A DNA stretch of 64,000 bases from positions 268,758 to 332,757 of the forward strand of contig JBFNJI010000024.1 in the NCBI GenBank assembly GCA_040793985.1, given 5' to 3'. Below, piece by piece: positions 1-7,587 of this stretch (position 1 is its first letter; every line of letters starts with the position of its first letter). A model generated the notes under the pieces. That model ran no database searches and was not told the origin of the DNA. It saw only the letters and a list, made by a program, of their open reading frames with translations. Position numbers and translations under genes: made by a program. Source of the stretch: Thiodiazotropha sp040793985. GTDB lineage: Bacteria > Pseudomonadota > Gammaproteobacteria > Chromatiales > Chromatiaceae.

Positions 1-290
1 ATGTCTCGTCCGGTATGGGGCAACTCAGCGAAATGGGAGGATGTTGCCCGGCATATCGCCTGTCAAAGACAGCCCTCAATGCACTGACCCGGATATTCTC
101 CGAAGAGTTGAAACAGACCCAGATAAAGGTGAACTCCATATGTCCAGGCTGGGTGCGCACCGATATGGGTGGCGAGGAAGCCACACTTTCGATTGCTGAA
201 GGTGTAAAGGGCATTATCTGGGCCGCCACCCTCAATGAGGATGGCCCAAGCGGTGGTTTCTTCCGTTTCGGCGAGCCAATTGCCTGGTAA
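1..290 (+). CDS. Short-chain dehydrogenase/reductase, C-terminal part
   Basis: The window opens inside this gene. The reading frame is open from base 3 and the first residues read V-S-S-G-M-G, the usual catalytic serine strand of short-chain dehydrogenases. Next come a Tyr-x-x-x-Lys active-site pair (YRLSK) and an INSICPGWVRTDMGG-like segment (VNSICPGWVRTDMGG), the conserved Pro-Gly cofactor loop. The family catalyses NAD(P)-dependent carbonyl/alcohol interconversion in the cytosol. The protein ends normally at a stop codon at 290. About 95 residues are visible, so the Rossmann N-terminus lies off the left edge. The substrate cannot be told from this fragment. The C-terminal phrase about GGFFRFGEPI matches carbonyl-reductase-like members, but that is only a resemblance. 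Confidence 0.88.
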   Translation, partial: VSSGMGQLSEMGGCCPAYRLSKTALNALTRIFSEELKQTQIKVNSICPGWVRTDMGGEEATLSIAEGVKGIIWAATLNEDGPSGGFFRFGEPIAW

Positions 291-309
291 TTGGCCAACC
301 GTTTCAGAC

Positions 310-984
310 TCAGTCGTCGCGCGATTCCAGCGCTTCTACCCGAGCCTTGAGCTCGGCGATCTCGCCGGCCATCTCGTTCAACAGCGACTCAAGCCGCTCT
401 GTCTTTCCGGGTTTTTCAGCCGCAGGATGGGGTTCGTTGTTATCCGCAGTGTCGATATCGCTGTTGTTGCCAATCTCACCACAAAACAGATGCATATAAC
501 GTGACTCACGCCTCCCCGGTTCACGGGCCAAGCGCACAACAAAAGGTCCATCCTCACGCTGCATCAGTTCACGCAGTGTGCTTTCGACCTCCGCCACATC
601 TGAAAACGTGCATAGACGATGACTGCGACTGCGCAGTTCACCGGGTGTTTGAGGACCCCTGAGCAACAGTAAGCAAAGAATACCCAGCGCCTGTGGGGAG
701 AATTCGATGGCGCCAAACCCCGAGTTACAGAATCGATGTTGATATTTAGCCACCCGGCTGCCAAATCCTGTGCGATCGCTTACAAGGTGTTTTTTCTTCA
801 ATTCGTCAAGCAGATCCTGCACCTCTGTCTCATCCAGCTGCAGCACCGGATCACGGCTGCTCTTCTGGTTGCAGGCGTTTGTCAGCGCACTCAGAGAGAG
901 TGGATATTGTTCCGGAGTGGTTATCTCCTTTTCAAGCAGACAACCGATAACACGTGCTTCTAAGGGTGTAATCTCTATTTTCAT
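310..984 (-). CDS. yceH: YceH family protein (DUF480, UPF0502)
   Basis: This 224-residue protein begins with the characteristic LTPLEARVIGCLLEKE-like stretch (here ITPLEARVIGCLLEKE) followed by TPEQYPLSLSALTNACNQKSSRDPV. That is the signature of the YceH/DUF480 family, which folds as tandem winged helices. It ends in a leucine-rich predicted coiled coil (LLNEMAGEIAELKARVEALE). The molecular role of YceH is not established, and nucleic-acid binding is only suggested by the fold. I chose the ATG at 984 because family members start with a short lead into the LTPLEARV motif. An upstream in-frame start would add ten residues that do not look like the family. It converges with the end of the preceding dehydrogenase, with a 19-bp gap. 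Confidence 0.9.
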   Translation of the reverse strand: MKIEITPLEARVIGCLLEKEITTPEQYPLSLSALTNACNQKSSRDPVLQLDETEVQDLLDELKKKHLVSDRTGFGSRVAKYQHRFCNSGFGAIEFSPQALGILCLLLLRGPQTPGELRSRSHRLCTFSDVAEVESTLRELMQREDGPFVVRLAREPGRRESRYMHLFCGEIGNNSDIDTADNNEPHPAAEKPGKTERLESLLNEMAGEIAELKARVEALESRDD

Positions 985-1102
985 GGTGAGATTAAATATA
1001 GGGCCTATTGACACTAATTGGAACTACCTTGCTCCCTATCATCGTAGACCTATCGCCCTGTTGTTAAAATCAACTCAGCCACTGATTATTTTCAATCAAA
1101 CC

Positions 1103-2572
1103 ATGATGAGCCAGCTCAAACTCATTATTTCCCGGTTGTTTCAGCCTGCTACAGAACAGCGATTGATCAGCTGGCTTTTTCTGCGCCTGCTGGCGCTTAT
1201 CTACCTTGTGGCTTTTGCCTCCCTGGCAGTGCAGATAACCGGATTGGTGGGAGATGAGGGTATACTGCCGGTGAGGGAGCATTTTAACCTTGCCATGGAA
1301 CATTACGGAGAGCGTTCCTGGCTTTGGTTCCCTTCCATATTCTGGCTTACCGGTAGCAGTGACACCATGCTGCAGGCCACGACCCTGTTGGGGATCCTCT
1401 TCTCACTGACGCTGTTGTTCGCACGTTGGCAACGCTTCAGCCTGGTGCTGCTCTTTCTGCTCTATCTCTCGCTGTATCATGCTGCACAGATCTTTACCAA
1501 CTTCCAGTGGGACACTCTGCTGTTGGAGGCGGGATTTCTTGCCATCTTTCTGCTCGGCGGCGGTAATCTCCTGTTGATTTTTCTCTTCGACTGGTTGCTG
1601 TTTCGGCTGCGTTTTATGTCGGGCCTGTTCAAGCTGGTCAGCGGTGACCCGTCATGGTCGGATCTAAGTGCGCTGAGCTACTATTTCGAGACCCAACCGC
1701 TACCCCATATTGGTGCATGGTACGCCCATCAGCTACCGGAACTGCTGCTTAAGGCCGGTGTCGTCCTAACCCTTTTCAGCGAGTTGCTAGTACCCTTTCT
1801 CATCTTCTTTCCCCGCAGATTTCGCTATTTCGCGGCCGGCATCACCATTCTGATGCAACTCTTGATCATCGCCACCAGTAACCACAATTTCATCAATCTG
1901 CTGACCATTATTTTGTGCCTGTTCCTGCTGCATGATGATCTGCTGAAACGTTTTCTTCCCAATTCACTGGTGCAGCGGATTGAGGCGACCGACACCACGC
2001 CCGGCCCTATCCGCTCAGCACTCATCGTCATCGCACTGCTGCTGATCCTGCCAGCGAGCCTGATCGCTTTCACCAGCCGGGTTGCAGGTCAACCTGCGCC
2101 TTCAATGGTCCAGGGATTCAGCCAATCGGTACAGCGCTTCGGCATCGGTCATATCTTTCACATCTTCCCCACCATGCAGACCCAGCGACAGGAGCTTGTA
2201 ATCCAGGGATCGAATGACGGCAGGACATGGCAAACCTATGATTTTAAATATAAACCGGGTAAGCCATCGACGGCACCGGCGATTATCATCCCACACCAGC
2301 CACGCCTCGATTGGATGGTATGGTTCGTACCCACACAACAACCCCTGCAGCTGCATTGGTTCGGTCGGCTGATGGAGCGATTGCACCAGGGATCCGAGAG
2401 TGTCACCGCGCTGTTGGCAAACAATCCGTTTCCCGAAAAACCCCCAAGATATCTGCGCGTGGACAGCTTTAGCTACAGCTTTACCTCGCCTCAGGAGAGA
2501 GCGCAGAGCGGTAAATGGTGGCGAATTGAATACCTCGGATCATTTCCGCAGGTTGCCCCACGAATACCCTAG
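1103..2572 (+). CDS. Lipase maturation factor family membrane protein
   Basis: This protein of about 489 residues resembles the lipase maturation factor family (LMF/DUF1222). The N-terminal two thirds consist of repeated hydrophobic segments (for example LLALIYLVAFASLAVQI and LLFLLYLSLYHAAQIFTNFQWDTLLLEAGFLAIFL). The C-terminal part is soluble and carries the family-like phrases RYLRVDSFSYSFTSPQERAQSGKWWRIEYLGSF and GSNDGRTWQTYDFKYKPG. Eukaryotic LMF1 acts in the ER on lipases, but the role of bacterial members is unknown. The frame is open further upstream, where it only mirrors yceH on the other strand, so the start is placed at the ATG pair 1103/1106, just before the first membrane helix. 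No clear ribosome site precedes it. It is divergent from yceH. Confidence 0.82.
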   Translation: MMSQLKLIISRLFQPATEQRLISWLFLRLLALIYLVAFASLAVQITGLVGDEGILPVREHFNLAMEHYGERSWLWFPSIFWLTGSSDTMLQATTLLGILFSLTLLFARWQRFSLVLLFLLYLSLYHAAQIFTNFQWDTLLLEAGFLAIFLLGGGNLLLIFLFDWLLFRLRFMSGLFKLVSGDPSWSDLSALSYYFETQPLPHIGAWYAHQLPELLLKAGVVLTLFSELLVPFLIFFPRRFRYFAAGITILMQLLIIATSNHNFINLLTIILCLFLLHDDLLKRFLPNSLVQRIEATDTTPGPIRSALIVIALLLILPASLIAFTSRVAGQPAPSMVQGFSQSVQRFGIGHIFHIFPTMQTQRQELVIQGSNDGRTWQTYDFKYKPGKPSTAPAIIIPHQPRLDWMVWFVPTQQPLQLHWFGRLMERLHQGSESVTALLANNPFPEKPPRYLRVDSFSYSFTSPQERAQSGKWWRIEYLGSFPQVAPRIP

Positions 2573-2672
2573 ACCGGTCCGACCCATACCCCTCCCGTAA
2601 ACCGAGAGAGGGTGACTGATCTGCAGGATTCAATAGGCTGAGCCCGCGATAGAGGCCGGTTAGGCCCGAACC

Positions 2673-2876
2673 TCAGGAATGCCTGGATGAGTTGGAGAGT
2701 ATCTCTTCCGCTTTTACGACCATATTCCTGATGTCGCTGATGGTTGCCTCAATTGGAAAGTGCTTGATTCCATAGATCTCACACCCCTTGAATTCGGCTT
2801 CAAAACCACAACTGTGACTGATCAGCCTCTGCTTGGCATCGATTTCCCAACCATCGTTCCTATCAAACTTGATCAT
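2673..2876 (-). CDS. Small hypothetical protein, 67 residues
   Basis: The protein starts MIKFDRNDGWEIDAKQRL and ends in a short helix (VVKAEEILSNSSRHS). It has no signal peptide, membrane segment or recognised domain. The two cysteines sit in HSCGFEAEFKGCEIYG. The ATG at 2876 was preferred over a longer frame whose extra N-terminus is cysteine- and histidine-rich and does not look coding. It is convergent with the lipase-maturation-like gene. It could be a small regulatory protein. The call rests only on frame, start and a plausible globular composition. Confidence 0.5.
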   Translation of the reverse strand: MIKFDRNDGWEIDAKQRLISHSCGFEAEFKGCEIYGIKHFPIEATISDIRNMVVKAEEILSNSSRHS

Positions 2877-3272
2877 CGAGAAAATCCTTTTCAGAGAGAA
2901 AAAACACAAATGGCCGCTTGCGCAATGGTAACACCAAGAATGGTAAAGAAGGCCATTTTTCAAGGCAATTATCCTCTAAACGGTAGGAAAAAAAAGGATA
3001 AAGTGATTTGTGTACAGCCCTGTCTGTCGGATCTTGCCGTTCTGTCGATTGCGATCAGCGTAACAAGCCGGATATCTCCTCCGCGGGAAACTGGGGTCGA
3101 ATCGAAAAAACCCTAGCAAACTCCGCTGGTTGACAGTGGATCACTACTTTATACTCCGAAACTTGGTAATTCACCGAAACTGCTAATTCAACATACTGTT
3201 TGGATTGGAAAATTGTGTCCACAACCCAATATTCAATGCGAGCGCATTCAAGCTCCATGTGAGATTTTTTAA
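2877..3272. other. Intergenic stretch of 396 bp, no gene seen
   Basis: Between the small hypothetical gene and the ArsC-like gene there is no convincing gene. The frames that stay open here have unnatural compositions and no ribosome sites. The stretch contains A-rich patches (around 2990-3000) and a TTGACA at 3130-3135 with TATACT at 3150-3155. The 14-bp spacing between them is too short for a normal sigma-70 promoter. It presumably holds promoters for the two divergent flanking genes. Confidence 0.5.
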
Positions 3273-3617
3273 ATGGTCAAACTCTACGGTATTAAAAATT
3301 GCGATACGATGAAAAAGGCCTGCCGCTGGCTGGATGAGCAGGGTATCGCCTACGGATTTCACGATTTCAAGAAACAGGGGATAGATGAGAGACAGTTGCG
3401 GCAATGGGTGAACATCGTTGGCTGGGAGACCTTGCTGAACCGACGCGGCCTGATGTGGCGAAAGCTGGATCAAAGCGCGAAGGCGGAAATCGACGAGCCC
3501 AGTGCAATCCGCATCATGCTCGAGACCCCTACAATCATCAAACGACCCGTGCTGGAGCAGGGCCGGAACGTGTATGTGGGATTCAATGAAGACCTCTATT
3601 CGAAACTCTTTGCCTAG
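3273..3617 (+). CDS. ArsC/Spx family reductase-like protein (YffB type)
   Basis: This 114-residue thioredoxin-fold protein opens MVKLYGIKNCDTMKKACRWLDEQG, the hallmark of the YffB branch of the ArsC/Spx family. A single N-terminal cysteine sits in the N-C-D-T motif, followed by FHDFKKQGID and WETLLNRRG. Near the end it has an IIKRPVLE segment with the conserved cis-proline region. Family members with this pattern are annotated as arsenate-reductase-related, but YffB itself interacts with glutathione and its physiological substrate is unclear. No arsenic-resistance genes lie nearby. The ATG at 3273 gives the usual length of about 115 residues. The next gene, dapL, follows 69 bp later with its own promoter-like box. 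Confidence 0.85.
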   Translation: MVKLYGIKNCDTMKKACRWLDEQGIAYGFHDFKKQGIDERQLRQWVNIVGWETLLNRRGLMWRKLDQSAKAEIDEPSAIRIMLETPTIIKRPVLEQGRNVYVGFNEDLYSKLFA

Positions 3618-3650
3618 CCCCCCTGCTCCCCTACTCACCCATAAACTCTG

Positions 3651-3656
3651 TATAAT
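3651..3656 (+). promoter_or_regulatory. Probable -10 box of the dapL-lysA promoter
   Basis: A perfect TATAAT preceded directly by TG lies 30 bp before the dapL start codon, in a short gap between two genes. No good -35 hexamer is seen 17 bp upstream, so it would rely on the extended -10 character. An AGAGGTG ribosome site follows before the ATG at 3687. Confidence 0.5.
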
Positions 3657-3686
3657 GGCCCGTTTTTCGATTCCCAGAGGTGTAGC

Positions 3687-4907
3687 ATGATCAAAATCAA
3701 TGAGAACTATAAGAAACTCCAGGCCTCCTACCTGTTCTCAGATATTGCGAAAAGGGTTAGCGCTTTCCAGCAGGCCAATCCCGACAAGCACATCATCCGT
3801 CTGGGTATAGGTGATGTCACGCGCGCCCTTCCTGATGCCTGTATCAAGGCCTTCCATGCTGCCGTCGACGAGATGGCCAGTGACGCCACGTTTCACGGTT
3901 ACGGTCCAGAGCAGGGTTATGACTTCCTGCGCGAGGCTATCGCCAAAGGTGACTTTCAATCCCGGGGATGCGACATCGAGGCAGACGAGATCTTTGTCAG
4001 CGATGGCGCAAAGTGCGATTCCGGGAACTTCCAGGAGATCTTCGCCACGGATATCCGGGTTGCCATTCCCGATCCTGTCTATCCGGTGTATGTGGATACC
4101 AACGTGATGGCGGGCAGGACGGGGGAAGCCGAATCCGGACGCTACACCGGTCTTACCTACCTGGAAGGCACCCAGGAGAACCAATTCATTCCGGACCTGC
4201 CCAGCGGGCCGGTGGATCTGATCTATCTCTGCTTCCCCAATAACCCGACGGGAGCGACCGCCACCAAGGCGCAATTGCAGCAGTGGGTCGATTACGCCAA
4301 AGAGAACAAGGCCCTGATCCTGTTCGATGCCGCCTACGAGGCCTTTGTGCAGGATGAGGATCTGCCGCGCTCCATCTACGAGATCGAGGGAGCCCGGGAG
4401 GTCGCCGTGGAATTTCGCAGTTTCTCCAAGACCGCCGGTTTCACCGGGACACGATGCGCCTATACCGTTGTCCCCAAGGCGTGCAAGGCCTACACCGCCT
4501 CCGGAGAGACCGTCTCTATCCTCGACCTCTGGAACCGCCGCCACACAACCAAGTTCAACAGCGTCTCCTATCCGGTGCAGCGGGCCGCTGCGGCGGTCTA
4601 CAGCGAGGAGGGCCGTGCGCAGGTCAGTGAGCTGGTCGCCTACTATCTCAACAATGCGAAGTATATCCGTGAAAAAATGGAGGGCTTGGGTTATAGCTGC
4701 ATAGGTGGAGAGAACTCACCCTACATCTGGATAAACGCCAAGGGTGACTCCTGGGACCTCTTTGACATGCTGCTCAACAAGGCAGGTGTGGTCTGTACGC
4801 CGGGAGCCGGATTCGGCAAGTGCGGAGAAGGTTACATTCGTATAAGCGCATTCAACAGTTTTGAAAATGTTGAGGATGCCATGACCAGAATCAGTGGAGC
4901 TCTCTAG
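3687..4907 (+). CDS. dapL: LL-diaminopimelate aminotransferase
   Basis: This 406-residue fold-type I PLP enzyme opens INENYKKLQASYLFSDIAKRV, and has RLGIGDVTRALP, the FHGYGPEQGYDFLREAIA segment and FVSDGAKCDSGNFQEIF. These together are diagnostic of DapL. The PLP-binding lysine is in FRSFSKTAGFTGTRC (about residue 248), and CFPNNPTGA lines the cofactor site. The enzyme converts tetrahydrodipicolinate directly to LL-diaminopimelate using glutamate, so it bypasses the succinylated branch used by most gammaproteobacteria. Its stop codon overlaps the GTG start of lysA, which supports a shared role in lysine and peptidoglycan precursor synthesis. It is full length. Confidence 0.96.
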   Translation: MIKINENYKKLQASYLFSDIAKRVSAFQQANPDKHIIRLGIGDVTRALPDACIKAFHAAVDEMASDATFHGYGPEQGYDFLREAIAKGDFQSRGCDIEADEIFVSDGAKCDSGNFQEIFATDIRVAIPDPVYPVYVDTNVMAGRTGEAESGRYTGLTYLEGTQENQFIPDLPSGPVDLIYLCFPNNPTGATATKAQLQQWVDYAKENKALILFDAAYEAFVQDEDLPRSIYEIEGAREVAVEFRSFSKTAGFTGTRCAYTVVPKACKAYTASGETVSILDLWNRRHTTKFNSVSYPVQRAAAAVYSEEGRAQVSELVAYYLNNAKYIREKMEGLGYSCIGGENSPYIWINAKGDSWDLFDMLLNKAGVVCTPGAGFGKCGEGYIRISAFNSFENVEDAMTRISGAL

Positions 4908-6160
4908 TGCCCCAATCAGCAGATTTTGCAAGCCGTATCGCGGGATCCCTCGAACAGATCGTCGAGCATTTCGGCACTCCCTTCCATCTCTATGACGAAC
5001 AGGGGATTCGCGATAATGGCGAAGCACTGATTCGCGCCTTTGCCGGTGTCGAGCATTTCAAGGAGTATTTCGCTGTCAAGGCTCTGCCCAATCCGTCGAT
5101 CATGAAGATCATGCAGGATCTCGGTTTCGGCTTCGACTGCAGCTCCACTTCAGAGCTGGTACTGAGCCGTGGGATCGGAGCCAGGGGTGAAGAGATCATG
5201 TTCACCTCCAATAACACCAGCGCGGCCGAGTTTTCGGTCGCCGAGGCCGATGGAGGTTGCGTACTCAACCTTGACGATATCTCGCTGATCGAAAAGGTAC
5301 CGCAGATGCCGGAGTTGATCTGCTTTCGTTACAACCCCGGCGAGAGGCGCAGTGGCAACAGTATCATCGGCAATCCGGTGGAAGCGAAATATGGGGTCGC
5401 CCACGATCAGCTGCTCGATGCCTATAGGCTGGCGAAGCAGCGGGGAGCCCGTCGCTTCGGTCTGCATACCATGCTGGCTTCCAATGAACTCAATCATGCC
5501 TATATGGTTGAAACCGCCCGTATGCTCCTGGACAGGATTCGCTGGATTTCTGATGCGCTCGGTATTGAGTTTGAGTTCATCAATATAGGCGGCGGTCTCG
5601 GGATACCCTATCGTCCCCAGGAGAAACCTCTGGATATCGTCAGTATGGGGCAAGAGATCTCGGAGTTGTTCAGCAGCTTCAAAGAGCATCAGGGGTACGC
5701 ACCCAAACTCTTTCTCGAGAGCGGCCGCTACATCACCGGACCCTATGGCATACTGGTTACCCGTGCCATAAACCGTAAGGAGATCTACCGCACCTATGTG
5801 GGTGTGGATGCCTGTATGTCGTCTTTGATGAGACCCGGCATGTATGGCGCCTATCACCACGTCACGATTCACGGCAAGAACGGAGCAGCGGAGACAGTGG
5901 ATGTGGTTGGCTCGCTATGTGAAAACAATGACAAGTTTGCGGTTCAGCGTCCACTGCCGGTGATTGCGGATGGGGATATCGTCGTTATTCACGACACCGG
6001 CGCCCATGGCCATGCGATGGGTTTCAACTATAACGGCAAGACAAGACCCAAAGAGCTGCTGCTGCGCAGTGATGGCAGCGTGGAGCTGATTCGCCGGGAA
6101 GAGACCCACGATGACCTCTTCGCCACCCTGAACTTCGACGCTGATCGTTTTACACCTTGA
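4907..6160 (+). CDS. lysA: Diaminopimelate decarboxylase
   Basis: This 417-residue alanine-racemase-fold PLP decarboxylase makes L-lysine from meso-diaminopimelate. The PLP lysine is in YFAVKALPNPSI (about residue 58). The glycine loop is INIGGGLGIPY, the phosphate/substrate region is LESGRYITGPYG, and the partner-subunit cysteine is in GSLCENNDKFA. The start is GTG, one base inside the dapL stop, so the two genes are probably translationally coupled. A DapF epimerase would be needed between DapL and LysA but is not in the window. Sequence details such as FTSNNTSAAEF and YNPGERRSGNSIIGNPVEAKYG place it in a LysA branch distinct from E. coli LysA. Confidence 0.95.
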   Translation: MPQSADFASRIAGSLEQIVEHFGTPFHLYDEQGIRDNGEALIRAFAGVEHFKEYFAVKALPNPSIMKIMQDLGFGFDCSSTSELVLSRGIGARGEEIMFTSNNTSAAEFSVAEADGGCVLNLDDISLIEKVPQMPELICFRYNPGERRSGNSIIGNPVEAKYGVAHDQLLDAYRLAKQRGARRFGLHTMLASNELNHAYMVETARMLLDRIRWISDALGIEFEFINIGGGLGIPYRPQEKPLDIVSMGQEISELFSSFKEHQGYAPKLFLESGRYITGPYGILVTRAINRKEIYRTYVGVDACMSSLMRPGMYGAYHHVTIHGKNGAAETVDVVGSLCENNDKFAVQRPLPVIADGDIVVIHDTGAHGHAMGFNYNGKTRPKELLLRSDGSVELIRREETHDDLFATLNFDADRFTP

Positions 6161-6166
6161 GCGATT

Positions 6167-6259
6167 AAGGGCTGATCCGCCTTGGCCCATCGCCCAGGGG
6201 TCCCTGCAATACCGGGACACACGTCTCTCATCACCTGGAACAGGTCAGGACCAGCCCTT
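6167..6259. other. Strongly folded non-coding element after lysA
   Basis: Seven bases after the lysA stop, 6167-6178 pairs with 6248-6259 over 12 bp with a single A/C mismatch. The enclosed segment can form three further hairpins: 6180-6185 with 6194-6199 (one G-U pair), 6200-6204 with 6214-6218 (GTCCC/GGGAC), and 6233-6237 with 6241-6245 (ACCTG/CAGGT, three-base loop). The outline is therefore a four-way junction. No T-run follows, so it is not a standard terminator. It could be a processing or stability element of the dapL-lysA mRNA, a small RNA, or a degenerate palindromic repeat unit. Pairing was judged by eye. Confidence 0.5.
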
Positions 6260-6447
6260 GAATCAAGTATTAAAATTCATAAAAATTCCTTTAATTCCCG
6301 CATGTTGAGATAAAAACCATAGTTTGGGCAGTGGTTCTCATATCTGTGGAAAACTCCCTCCTGATGCTCAAGATTGAAACAGCACTACCGCTGAGAGTCC
6401 TACATCAATTCAAGGTTGAAATTAAGAAACAACAAGGGAGAAGTGTC

Positions 6448-7227
6448 ATGGAGATAGTCACAACGCTTACCATTCTGCTAGTCATCGGCCTGTTTTTTAT
6501 CTACAAAATCACCCTCTACACATCAAACAAAAAAAACAAAATCAACATCGAGGATTTCCAGGAGCAGATCAAAACAGCCCTGAATCTGCCAAGGGATTCC
6601 AGGGATGACTGGCAGAATGAACCCGCCACAGAAAGCATGCTGCAGGAGCTTGCGGATCGCGGTATTTGCTTGGATCAGCAGCTGACCAAAGGCCAGGCCA
6701 TGAACATCCTTGGTCTTTTCTCACCGCCGGATGGCAGGCAGGTGGATATACTGAAGCACTTCAATATTCCCTACTCATTCAAGATGAACCAGACCATGGC
6801 CTACTATCTGATCCGGGAGCTGTTCAAGGATCCCGCAAAGGTCGAGGAGTGGAACAACCGTCCACCCACCACCACCGTACGCCAGGGCCTGCTTTTTATG
6901 GAAGGAAAACTTTCCAGTGGCATGAGTCATGTGGAGGCCCAGAGCAGACTCGATCAATTGGGGATGGAGAATCCACCGCGTTATCGGGAGTGGAAACAGA
7001 TCGACCGCCTCTTTCTCGAAACCAACAATCCTGAAATCCGGGCTAAGTTTCAGGTACGTAAGATTACCTGGAAGCGTTTCTTCGACAGCTATGACGCACT
7101 GAAAAATACCGGAATCCACGCCCGTGCGATGAGAGGTGAGCATATCATCGAGCACTCGTTAAGGCAGGATGAGAGCATTGTGGCCCATGCCAAAATCAGG
7201 AATGCAATGCAGCCTGCATCCTGGTGA
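6448..7227 (+). CDS. Membrane-anchored hypothetical protein, 259 residues
   Basis: The start at 6448 is preceded by an AAGGGAGAAG ribosome site. Upstream in-frame ATGs add a tail without such support. Residues 1-22 (MEIVTTLTILLVIGLFFIYKI) form one membrane helix, followed by a lysine/asparagine-rich stop-transfer region. The rest (about 235 residues) is therefore probably cytoplasmic. It is helical, with no motif I recognise. Notable phrases are DRGICLDQQLTKGQAMNILGLF and RQGLLFMEGKLSSGMSHVEAQSRLDQLG, which resemble two loosely similar helical repeats (each has a K/G-L-S/T-x-G-x-x-x-x-x-A pattern). The gene stands alone between lysA and the minus-strand dnaX-copA run. Function unknown. Confidence 0.75.
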   Translation: MEIVTTLTILLVIGLFFIYKITLYTSNKKNKINIEDFQEQIKTALNLPRDSRDDWQNEPATESMLQELADRGICLDQQLTKGQAMNILGLFSPPDGRQVDILKHFNIPYSFKMNQTMAYYLIRELFKDPAKVEEWNNRPPTTTVRQGLLFMEGKLSSGMSHVEAQSRLDQLGMENPPRYREWKQIDRLFLETNNPEIRAKFQVRKITWKRFFDSYDALKNTGIHARAMRGEHIIEHSLRQDESIVAHAKIRNAMQPASW

Positions 7228-7262
7228 AACAGAGGGTCGATTTATTTTTGGCGGACTAACAC

Positions 7263-7574
7263 TCAGGCGTAAACATCGATGCCGAGGATTTCACTGATAT
7301 AGTCTCTCTCCTGCACAGCCTGTACGGATTGATAGGAAGAGAGTGCGCGCTGTTTACGCGGATCGTCGTTCACCTGAGTGAGACTTGGTCTCGAGCGCTG
7401 ACGTTGCAGCATTTGCTCCGCCTGTTTTACCTGCTCCACGCCACGCAGTATCTGTGCAGACTGCCCCGTCTGCGATGCCAGCGGTAGCGTATGGATCATA
7501 CGCGCCGCGCTATCCCGCTGTTGTTCCAGGGATAGCGTCAGTGAGGGCAGTGTCAGTGGATTGGAGATCTGCAT
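7263..7574 (-). CDS. Small hypothetical protein, 103 residues
   Basis: A glutamine- and arginine-rich, mostly helical protein (MQISNPLTLPSLTLSLEQQRDSAARMI at the N-terminus, RDYISEILGIDVYA at the C-terminus). It has no cysteine, signal peptide or membrane segment. The C-terminal YISEILGIDVYA phrase resembles the short tail found on flagellar or FlgM/FliK-like small proteins of this group, but I cannot assign it. It starts 13 bp after the copA stop on the same strand, so it is probably the last gene of the hinT-copA transcript, although no link to copper is visible in the sequence. Confidence 0.6.
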   Translation of the reverse strand: MQISNPLTLPSLTLSLEQQRDSAARMIHTLPLASQTGQSAQILRGVEQVKQAEQMLQRQRSRPSLTQVNDDPRKQRALSSYQSVQAVQERDYISEILGIDVYA

Positions 7575-7587
7575 CTAGGGCCTGTTC

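Noticed and set aside
770..1102. N-terminal extension of the lipase-maturation-like protein
   Set aside because: The 111 extra codons run antisense through yceH and read as cysteine/serine-rich sequence with no family similarity or ribosome site.
3130..3155. TTGACA ... TATACT promoter upstream of the ArsC-like gene
   Set aside because: The spacing is only 14 bp, too short for sigma-70.
3738..4544. 268-codon minus-strand frame opposite dapL
   Set aside because: It is the complement of a strong enzyme gene and has no domain or ribosome site.
6167..6259. tRNA or integron attC site
   Set aside because: The outer stem is 12 bp rather than 7, no CCA or TpsiC-like loop is present, and the attC core sites are absent.
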